Of a DNA stretch of 64,000 nt, positions 55,830 through 64,000 are shown one piece after another (within the stretch, counting starts at the first letter, position 1; each line of letters begins with the position of its first letter). The position numbers and the translations under genes are program-made. The stretch comes from Strigamia acuminata (taxonomy: Eukaryota > Arthropoda > Chilopoda > Geophilomorpha > Linotaeniidae): NCBI GenBank assembly GCA_949358305.1, contig OX442323.1, forward strand, positions 6,262,001 to 6,326,000, given 5' to 3'. Under the pieces are notes generated by a model. That model saw nothing but the letters and a program-made list of their open reading frames with translations, did no database searches and was not told where the DNA came from.

Positions 55830-56388
55830 AACTTCACTTTAGCGACGCCGTTTTTTAACCCTTCCAACCCTGAGATCGGTCATTTTGTGACCCTGTTTTA
55901 AATAAATCATTATTTTTATAAGAAATAATTTTTTTTTCTCTCTGATTTTTGCTGACTATTCCTTTGAAACATCACTAGACACTATACCACAGTTGAAACT
56001 TTTTTAATTTTTTAAGTTTTTCTATAATTTGAACTCAAAGTTTAACTGGGTCAAAAAAGACCCATCTTAGGAGTCCAAAGGACATAAATCATGATCATCA
56101 GCAGGCTCCGCTAATGTCAATCATTGCCACCAGGTGTCGCGGCGGCCATCTTTGTTGTTGTCAAAAACACACGTGTTGGCCAAATTCCTTCGGAAATCTT
56201 TAAGACCCGGATTTTGCGCATGCGCAGAATCTGGGTCAAATAATGCCCATCTTAGGGAGAGATGGGAGGCCAATTCTTTCGGGTTGGAAGGGTTAACCTA
56301 ATTAAACCTAACCTGACCTAAACTAACCTAACCTAGCTGAATCTAAGCAGCTGAAACACGGCGTCGCTAAAACGGGCGCCGCTTCATA
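55830..56388. mobile_element. TTTTAGCGACGCC element, copy 2
   Basis: The left end (GAACTTCACTTTAGCGACGCC) and the complement of the right end (GAAGCGGCGCCCGTTTTAGCGACGCC region) form an imperfect inverted repeat matching the left end of the SF3B2-carrying element at 14278. Its interior is the piggyBac-like insertion plus about 50 bases of AACCTAACC-type sequence. Confidence 0.6.
55859..56292. mobile_element. piggyBac-like non-autonomous element with TTAA duplications
   Basis: 434 bases bounded by CCCTTCCAACCC and its exact complement GGGTTGGAAGGG, with TTAA directly outside both ends (55855-55858 and 56293-56296). TTAA targets and CCC-starting ends are characteristic of piggyBac. Internal GGGTCA/TGACCC motifs recur. 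No transposase. Confidence 0.85.
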
Positions 56389-56432
56389 TATATATGAATA
56401 TATATACATGAATATATATATATATGTGTGTT
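56388..56432. repeat. (TA)n-rich microsatellite
   Basis: ATATATATGAATATATATAC-type repeats between the TTTTAGCG element and the hAT right fragment. Confidence 0.8.
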
Positions 56433-57011
56433 AGTGGCTCTTTAAAAACTGAGAAATTATGTAAATTTTAACTTTTGGCTCTTCTGTCTCAAAAGATTGC
56501 CAACCCCTGTACTAGGGAATCTCTAGAATCTGGAATCTCAAGTTTTGACTATAACCTTATGAGATTTTGCGAGATTTCACAAAATTTGCGAGGATTCCTG
56601 AGATTGGAATCTGTGGAATCTTATAAGATCCCAAGAATCCGACGCACTTCCTGGAACAATCACTTACCAGGTATCAGCTCATCTATTGACGTTTGAACAA
56701 ATGAACAAAAAAACAACAACATGTGCATTCAATTCATGAAGGAAAGCGACTATGGTATCTTTACTTTCCTTCCTTTTACGTCACAATAAAGAAAGTTAGC
56801 CTAGGAAATTGACTTTCAACAAAATAAATCTCGATCAACTTTCATCAAAACGCCCCTAATCTTTCGATACGTTACATCTTTCCGGTACAGCAATCACAGA
56901 AAAAACTATAACCTAATTCTCATCTTTTCTTTTTAGATAGCAATCAAAACAACCTAAGTAAAAAGGCTATGAAGGAAAAAACAATAACAATGTTAACAAT
57001 ACGGAATTATG

Positions 57012-57031
57012 CTGCAGCTGGTGCTGAATTG
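57012..57031 (+). promoter_or_regulatory. Conserved upstream box of UGT-7
   Basis: CTGCAGCTGGTGCTGAATTG, 150 bases before the ATG, matching the boxes of UGT-6 and UGT-8. Confidence 0.45.
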
Positions 57032-57161
57032 GTCCCCCATATAGATCTTAACTTACCTCATCTCACAGTATCCGCATTTCTGATTAAACACATTTCCCTA
57101 ACAAAGATTAGATAGATATCAACCATAAAACCGTTCGACTTGTTTTAACATTGTAGCAATC

Positions 57162-60017
57162 ATGAAGAAGCTCCTAACCGTATTCATTCTAACTGCACAA
57201 CTCCTGGCTATCCACGGCGAAAGCATACTGATTCTTCAGCCATTTTCTCCAAACAGCCACAAACGCATAGCAAATCCCATAGCAGAAGCTCTCGGCTTAA
57301 GAGGCCACCACGTGACGACTGTATCGCCATACAATTTCGAAGGACCCGTTCCGGCAAATGTGACCGAAATAGTTTATCCGCAATTCAGATCCTCTTTCGC
57401 AGTATTACAAGGCATCGTGATAGACACTATAAGACACGGTTGGTATCCCGAAATTTTCTCACGCTATTTTGAGCTACAGTCAGGACTGTGCCAGCAATTC
57501 TACGCTTCCGGACACTTTCGAAAGTGGACGCGTCAAAAGCAGAAATTCCGAGTGGTTATAATCGACAGCGTCTTTACGGAATGTCTTCTGCCGTTGTGGC
57601 GAAACTTCGCGGAAAGTGTCATCATATTAAATCCTACGCTGTTGACTGCAATGATCACCAATGTTATAGGTTTGGCAACACCGTACTCGATAGTTTCGTT
57701 TACATTATCTGCGTATACGCAACGAATGACATTTGACCAAAGGTTTATCAATACCTTGAGCTGGTTGGCGACCGGTTATGTGGTTGAGTTGTCCCAAGAG
57801 AAGTTTTACAAGGATGTTATCCTACCAAATTTCCCAGATGTTAAACCCAAAAACGAATTACTCTCAGACATTTCTTTGGTTCTCGTCAATGAAGATCCGG
57901 TTTTTTGCTCGCCTCGTCCATATTTACCAAACATTATTCTAATTGGAGGAATTCAGTGTAGACCTCCCAAACCATTGTCCCATGTAAACAACCTGTTTTC
58001 ATTTAAACTTATTCACACACACAACTCTCACAGGGTGCACAAAACCCACAAATTGAAAGTTTTCTACAGAGGGTAAATACTCAAATATGAAACACTGCAA
58101 TTTTTAATTTATTTCCTTTAATACACGTCAGTGAATTGTCTTAGTTTGTCCAATGTGTCTCCAATGGAGTGCACAAACAGCCCTGCATCTTGTTTCCAAG
58201 ACTGGAACACTTCTCTGCATTTCTCGGGTGTAAGAGTAGACCGTTCATCACAAACAACTTTCCATAGTCCTTCTATGGTTTTGGTCTTTCGATGAAACAG
58301 GTGCTGTTTTCTGTATACGTTGTTTAAAAATGCTGCTAATGCCTAGTTCACACTTGAACCACTTGTGTAAAAGTGGTGACTTTTAGAAAGTCTAATTTCT
58401 ACATGTGTGAATGAACTATTTTTAGACTATTCACACTTATTCATTAGTTATGTAGAAATCAGTGACGTTTTTTACTAGAGTCAATTATGTATAATCAGAC
58501 ATTAACTTTATTTATTTGTTTGGATAACCGTTTGTTCGCATAACTGACGTTCAGATAATCGACTCTTCTGTAGTAAAAATCAAGCATTGTCTTATTTCAA
58601 TAAGCAATGGCTTATACTTTACATGTGTCTATCATATCATACAAACCAACCCTGCCTATAATTTCAACAATGTTTCTTTTTTTCAACCCCATTAATTTAT
58701 TTTTTTCACTTTTAGAGTAATCTAACGAAATTCATGGATGAGTCAGGTGAAGATGGATTTATCCTTGTCAGTTTTGGAAGTATTATCAATGGAGATTCAA
58801 TGTCTAAAGAGTTAATAACCACTTTACTTACGGCTTTCACACAAATAAAGCAGAGAGTCATTTGGAAATATGAAAGCAAACTGAACAATTTACCAAACAA
58901 TGTAATGACAGTCAACTGGTTCCCACAACATGATATTTTAGGTGAGTTAAACACGATATAACGAACGTTCGTTATATCAAATCTTTTTTAACCTTCCAAT
59001 AGCCACGGCTGGTTTCTACACATCTCCAGCCATGGTCGGTCATTTCTATCCCCTTTTCAAAAATCCTTCTGTACATGTGCACAATCACATTTTTCCTGGT
59101 TCAATCGCATTTTTCCTGGCACTAGCACATGTTTTAGAACTAATTTTAATACGCCATCTAGTGCAAACAGATAGCAACACGGTATACGGCGCTCCCATTA
59201 AGGGTGCTTTATGTTATAAATATTAAATTATCTTAATAATAATTGAAAAACTATTCGTATTTAAACATTATAAAATCGCAATAGCAGCACGTCGTTATTG
59301 CGATGCGTCGCTATTGCAGAGGTTGCTAAAATGAGCGTAAAAGAGCATTTGTCGCCTTTTGGAGCTATTCTCAGGTTTCACGTCATCTGGCTCTATCATA
59401 CCAAGAGGTACTTTAAACCAAAGTATTTTCCCTGTCAACAGACACTTTCTTTTTTAATTCTATAACTTTGAAACTGTTTTTACCTTTTCTTCTGCACAGG
59501 ACATCCTAAGCTCCGAGCTTTTGTAAATCAAGGTGGCATGAACACGTTACAAGAAAGCATTTACAATGCAGTACCACAAGTCTGTTTTCCAATGACAAGT
59601 GACCAACCAGCGCTCGTTGCCGGTGCTTCGGCTTTAGGAATTGCCATTCAACTTGATTTCAGAGCCGTTACAGTTGATGAACTAGTCAACGCCATCAACA
59701 ATGCATCAAATGATCCTGAAATGAGAAGGAAAGTCCAATATTACTCCAAAATATTTCGGGACAGAAAAGAGTCACCGTCAGAAACAGCCGTATATTGGAT
59801 TGAATATGTAATGAAGTATAATGGCGCCCACCATCTACTGAGTGCAGGAAGAGATCTCAATATAATTCAATACTATTTGCTCGATGTCTATGCCTTGTGT
59901 GTGTTAATCCTTGTTTTAGTAGCCATGCTTTGCTGGTTTGGGGTGACAAAAATTGTAAACTTTTTTACCAGAATTATGACGTTGGCTATTTGCAAACTTA
60001 AACACAAACTTGAATAA
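57162..60017 (+). CDS. UGT-7: UDP-glycosyltransferase
   Basis: Three exons, 57162-57983, 58716-58941 and 59500-60017; 521 residues. Signal peptide MKKLLTVFILTAQLLAIHG; catalytic His33 and Asp135 (FRVVIIDSVFTEC); signature FVNQGGMNTLQESIYNAVPQ followed by PMTSDQP; membrane helix near the C-terminus and basic tail KLKHKLE. An acceptor-like TTGTAG|CAATC just before the ATG suggests a 5' UTR intron. Very similar to UGT-6 and UGT-8, especially in exon 3. AATAAA at 60075-60080. Confidence 0.93.
58955..58978. repeat. 24-bp perfect palindrome in UGT-7 intron 2
   Basis: Perfect inverted repeat with half-site GATATAACGAAC, just inside the donor site. The half-site resembles the TTATAACGAAT sequence of the element at 20827-21299. 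Confidence 0.8.
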
Positions 60018-60250
60018 GATTTTATAAAATGTCGGAATTGTCTTTAACTGGACATCCTGCTTCTTTAATAGATAAATAAATTGTTTGTGTAAGACAAGTC
60101 ATTTGTTTCCAAAAAAATTAATTCTTAGAATCTAGCTTAATTTTTCAGTCCAGAAAGCAGTAAGCAGGAAGCAGGAAAAGCCTACTTTTATTTCAAAAAA
60201 TTATTACTCATATCATTGCAAAATACTGCTCAGATGTACAAGTGTTAACA

Positions 60251-60401
60251 CTATACTCTTTCCACACTCAAGGTTGACCCTGGAAGCTGGGCTCCCATTG
60301 GCCTACTTAAAAATGCAATGCAATATAGTTACATTGCAGTTCTAAGTAGGCCAATGGGAGCCCAGCTTCCAGGGTCAACCTTGAGTGTCGAAAGAGTATA
60401 G
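60251..60401. repeat. 151-bp near-perfect hairpin
   Basis: Arms of about 62 bases, starting CTATACTCTTTCCACACTCA, differ at one or two positions. The loop is about 27 bases (ATGCAATGCAATATAGTTAC region). It is probably a miniature foldback transposon. Confidence 0.85.
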
Positions 60402-60474
60402 GTGCATTTTAGTTGATTAAGCCAATAACTTACTCCTAACTGTTGCCTGTACACTTCCACCAGGAAAAGTACCG

Positions 60475-60630
60475 TACTGCCTCATTTAAACGCCCGGGTT
60501 CATTTAGACGCCGGGCCCGAATAAACGCCAGAGATTGGGCGACGTTTATTGCACCGTGCGCCGCCCCGAACCAACTTTACCGGAAGGGGGTCGGCCCAAA
60601 AAAAGAATTAAACGCCCGGGTTTTTAAATG
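60475..60630. mobile_element. TACTGCC-family element, copy 4
   Basis: The left end TACTGCCTCATTTAAACGCC is good; the right end is degenerate (AACGCCCGGGTTTTTAAATGAG region). The interior is GC-rich. Confidence 0.65.
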
Positions 60631-61004
60631 AGTTTGTTGTGATTTTAATTAGTTTGATTATTTTAGGTGTTTGAAATGATGTAAATTAACTTATATTTAA
60701 TAATAAAATCTTTTAAAAAGTCTGGAAGCAATGTTTTATGCTGTAACTTCTTCAAAATACATGATTGTTAAGTTCGTTCAATTTATCGGTTGCTTTGTCA
60801 AGCTGTTTTTTAATTTTATGATTGATTGTTTCGTCTGGACACAAAATGGCTTCCCGTAACTCAAACGTGTGCTCTCTGGATATTTTGGCCTACTTTTATG
60901 TAGCCCTACACCAGTGAATAGGCTCGGCCAATAGGAACTGGTCTGCCTCTTACGATGAGTCAGAGTATAGAACCCCAAAAATGTAGAACCTCACCCGCTC
61001 GTGA

Positions 61005-61087
61005 ATTTTCAGAAATCCGATTTTCAGAAATCCGATTTTCAGAAATCCGATTTTCAGAAATCCGATTTTCAGAAATCCGATTTTCAT
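61005..61087. repeat. 15-bp tandem repeat, five copies
   Basis: ATTTTCAGAAATCCG repeated perfectly, ending in ATTTTCATTTG. Confidence 0.9.
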
Positions 61088-61387
61088 TTGATGACGTAAA
61101 AATCATCATTTACTTTCCCCAGAATTAAAAAAGAATCAGCTAAATCAAAGAAATCCATTTAACATTGAACGCACCTATTGGAAAATATCAGCTATCACCT
61201 CATCTATTGTTGTTTGAACAACCTGCAAAGAAACAATCATTCAATTCTTAACTTTATTCACATACAGCAATCACAAAAACAAATTATAATCTTATTATAA
61301 TCTTTTCTTCGTACGTTGTAACCAACGTAAGCGCCATGTGCAAAAATGTGGAGGAAAAAAGCAATAATCATACTAACAATGATTATC

Positions 61388-61407
61388 CTGCAGCTGGTGC
61401 TGAATTA
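61388..61407 (+). promoter_or_regulatory. Conserved upstream box of UGT-8
   Basis: CTGCAGCTGGTGCTGAATTA, about 120 bases before the ATG. Confidence 0.45.
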
Positions 61408-61509
61408 ATCTCCCATATGGAACATAACTTACAGCATTTCTGATTAAATACATTTGTGTAACAAAAAATAGATGTAAATCGACCGTAGTTGTTTTCACAT
61501 GTAGCTATC

Positions 61510-64000
61510 ATGAAGAAGCTCCAAACCTTGTTCGTCCTGATCGTCCAACTACTGGCTATCCACGGCGAAGAAGTACTCATTCTACAACCATTTTCTCCAA
61601 ACAGCCACAAACGTCTAGCAAACCCCATAGCAGAAGCTCTCGGCTTAAGAGGCCACCACGTGACGATTGTATCGCCGTTCAATTTCGAAGAACCCGTTCC
61701 GGCAAATGTGACCGAAATCGTTTATCCTCAATTCAAATCCTCTTTCGCGGTATTACAAGGCATCGTGGTGGACATTATAAGATACGGTTGGTATCCCGAA
61801 ATCTTCACACGCTATTTTGAGCTACAGTCAGGACTGTGCCAGAAATTCTACGCTTCCGGACACTTTCAAAAGTGGATGATTCAAAAGCAGAAATTCCGAG
61901 TGGTTATAATCGACAGCGTCTTTTCGGAATGTCTTCTGCCGTTGTGGCGAAACTTCGGCGAAAGTGTCATCATTTTAAATCCTACACTGTTGACGCCATT
62001 GATCACCAACGTGATAGGATTGGCAACGCCGTACTCGATAGTTCCATTTCCAATAGAATCATACACGCATCGAATGACTTTTGGCCAAAGAATTATCAAT
62101 ACTTTCCGCTGGTTGTCGACCAGTTATGTGGTTGAGTTTTCCCAAGAGAAGTTTTACAAGGATGTTATCCTACCAAATTTTCCAGATGTTAAACCCAAAA
62201 ACGAATTACTCTCAAACATTTCTTTGGTTCTCGTCAATGAAGATCCGGTTTTTTGTCCGCCTCGTCCGTATTTACCAAACATTATTCTAATTGGAGGAAT
62301 TCAGTGCAGACCTCCGAAGCCTTTGCCCCATGTAAACAACCTATTTTCAATTATATTTTCTTCTCACAAAAATTGCAATTCATACACAATTCATAAACTT
62401 TTTCACTTAAAATTAATTTTCTTGGCTTAAAATTAATTTTCTTGGCTCAACAACAGTAGTGCCAAGTGCAACAATTTGTCACACTACCCTAACAGCGCTT
62501 AAGCTACCGGCCTTCCGGATTTAATTATTTTCTGCCCAAATAGGTACATTGTGGGCACCAAAGCGTCGTCTTTGAAGATTGTCCTTCTGAGGGTTAAAGT
62601 AAAAAGAAAAAAAACCCGCTTTTTCACTTATATCGGCATGTTTCGCTTTATACCGGCATGCCGGTATAAACTTTTTGTACGCAATTTTAAAAACCTGGTC
62701 AACCCATGCCCAACGGCATGCCGCTTTATGTGAGGTAATACGTGTTTACGGTAGAGCGTCGATTAAGAGCCGCAGCTCTTATTCAAAACTGCTATTTTTG
62801 TCAGCATTTACAAATTCGGTTTTTCGTTAGTTACATTTGTTTAATGTAACAAATGAAGTCTGAACGTCACGAACTAAGAGTACGTTCATCGTTCGTGAGG
62901 TTAAATATAGAAACAATACCGTACATTTGCAAAAATACGGTATTCTCATGAAGCCTAAAATGTTTCTTTTTTTTCACCCCATCAATTTTATGTTTTCCAT
63001 TTTTAGAATGTCCTAACGAAATTCATGGATGAGTCAGGTGAAGATGGATTTATCCTTGTCAGTTTTGGAAGTATTATCAATGGAGACTCAATGAGTAAAG
63101 AGTTAACAGCCACTTTACTAACCGCTTTCACACAAATCAAGCAGAGAGTCATTTGGAAATATGAAAGCAAACTGAACAATTTACCAAACAATGTAATGAC
63201 AGTCAAATGGTTCCCACAACATGATATTTTAGGTGAGTTAAACGGAGACACTTCCTTTTTAGACTTCTAAACCTGATGTTTAGAAAGTCTAATAAAACGG
63301 TCATGTCCGTCTGTCCGCGCACTTCCTGTCAAACCAGAAGTGTAATATTTCTACTTCCGGATTCATTACACTTTTACGTAATATGACATCATTTCCGGAA
63401 ACAGTTTGTACTATGGGAATTACACTACTTCGACGTGCGTGACATCTATATCGTGCATTTGAGACTTAGGCGTATATATCACTCTTTTAAATCCAACATT
63501 CGGTTCGGTCCCGAATGTGTTTTTCTTTGCTACAATTCTATACAGAAAAGTGTAGAAGGGGTTTAGAAGTCTAATATGTAATGCGTCCATGCATTACAGA
63601 TGTTTACTTGTTTAATTCTATAAAATTTAAACTTAATTTACCCTTTGTTCTACACAGGCCATCCTAAACTCCGCGCTTTTATAAATCAAGGTGGAATGAA
63701 CACGTTGCAAGAGAGCATTTACAACGCAGTACCACAAGTCTGTTTTCCAATGACAACTGACCAACCAATGCTCGTTGCCGGTGCTTCGGCTTTAGGAATC
63801 GTCATTCGACTAGACTTCACAGCTGTTACAGTTGATGAACTGGTTAATGCTATCAACAAAGCGTCACACGATCCTGAAATGAGAAAAAAGGTTCAATATT
63901 ACTCCAAAATATTTCGAGACAGAAAAGAGCCACAATCAGAAACAGCCGTGTATTGGATTGAATATGTAATGAAGTATAATGGCGCCCACCATTTACTGAG
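61510..64000 (+). CDS. UGT-8: UDP-glycosyltransferase (3' end beyond window)
   Basis: Exons 61510-62331, 63007-63232 and 63658 to beyond 64000. The visible 463 or so residues include signal peptide MKKLQTLFVLIVQLLAIHG, His33, the Asp of FRVVIIDSVFSEC and signature FINQGGMNTLQESIYNAVPQ. The window ends at YNGAHHLL, shortly before the membrane helix. Exon sizes equal UGT-6 and UGT-7. Intron 2 contains the Helentron-derived element at 63259-63613. No disruption is seen in the part available. Confidence 0.92.
62647..62670. repeat. 24-bp perfect palindrome in UGT-8 intron 1
   Basis: Half-site TTTATACCGGCA, perfect over 24 bases. Related ACCGGCATGC motifs occur nearby (about 62635-62735) and at about 25593-25625. 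Confidence 0.8.
63259..63613 (+). mobile_element. Helentron-derived (HINE-like) element, copy 2, in UGT-8 intron 2
   Basis: Starts TTAGACTTCTAAACC, has GTCCGTCTGTCCG just inside, and has the inner inverted repeat GGTTTAGAAGTCTAA at about 63560-63574. It ends with a hairpin (TGTAATGC, 6-base loop, GCATTACA) and ATGTTTACTTGTTT. It is the reverse complement arrangement of the copy at 710-1487 but with a different, shorter interior. Confidence 0.65.

Larger units (their letters stand above)
55785..56509. mobile_element. hAT fragments bracketing nested elements
   Basis: The left part (about 55785-55820) has GCGGCTCTTTCGATGTCAAG and the right part (about 56428-56509) has TTAACTTTTGGCTCTTCTGT and ends GATTGCCAACCCCTG. 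Both belong to the hAT family at 26586-27670. The middle is occupied by the TTTTAGCGACGCC element. Confidence 0.65.
54354..57161. other. Intergenic region between UGT-6 and UGT-7
   Basis: 2.8 kb of mostly transposon sequence: 54715-54797, 55542-55772, and the nested set at 55785-56509. It also holds a tRNA-like segment (55308-55380) and the UGT-7 upstream box (57012-57031). No protein-coding gene is recognised. Confidence 0.55.
60018..61509. other. Intergenic region between UGT-7 and UGT-8
   Basis: Holds the UGT-7 3' end, a hairpin (60251-60401), a TACTGCC-family element (60475-60630), a 15-bp tandem array (61005-61087), and the UGT-8 upstream box (about 61388). No gene is recognised. Confidence 0.55.

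Noticed and set aside
1-64000. CRISPR arrays, bacterial operons, rRNA genes
   Set aside because: None found. Introns, LTR elements and transposon families show this is eukaryotic nuclear DNA, and the tandem arrays seen lack unique spacers.

Overview
The window is a stretch of nuclear DNA from an invertebrate animal. Genes are AT-rich and intron-containing with mostly GT-AG introns, and the intervening DNA is crowded with transposon remnants. An arthropod is the best guess (a springtail or similar non-model group), because tandem UDP-glycosyltransferases (UGTs) with insect-like signatures sit beside tandem heme peroxidases; the species cannot be read from the sequence.

Layout. The minus-strand block at 1-16079 holds the first two exons of one heme peroxidase (1-136, cut by the window edge), a complete ten-exon paralog (580-4357), and four UGT genes (UGT-1 to UGT-4, 4571-16079); UGT-2 is broken by a 10-base deletion. 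Next comes a minus-strand FOXRED2-like ER flavoprotein gene (17681-25021, nine exons). About 10 kb (25.0-35.4 kb) is almost gene-free and made of DNA-transposon remnants, tandem repeats and one GC-rich insert. The plus-strand block at 35378-64000 holds four more UGT genes (UGT-5 to UGT-8, the last cut by the window end). Between UGT-5 and UGT-6 lies a 9.3-kb Ty3/gypsy-type LTR retrotransposon (39923-49196) that carries an apparently intact Tc1-type transposon and a small TA-flanked element.

How the genes fit together. UGTs conjugate sugars to small lipophilic molecules in the ER membrane, and such clusters are typical of detoxification families that grow by tandem duplication. The two UGT blocks point away from each other and differ in exon structure, signature motif and upstream sequence, so they look like two independently expanded subfamilies. 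The secreted peroxidases and the ER-luminal FOXRED2 homolog act in the same secretory and redox compartments, but nothing shows a shared pathway.

Most unusual content. A roughly 500-bp piece of the splicing-factor gene SF3B2 sits, still open and in sense orientation, inside the first intron of UGT-4, bracketed by TTTTAGCG-motif arrays that match the ends of a DNA transposon seen again at 55.8-56.4 kb. That second copy contains a TTAA-flanked piggyBac-like element and lies between hAT fragments. A second GC-rich insert, bracketed by GTCGAC arrays (33.7-34.5 kb), has the same architecture. Two copies of an element with asymmetric terminal repeats and a terminal hairpin resemble Helentron-derived elements.
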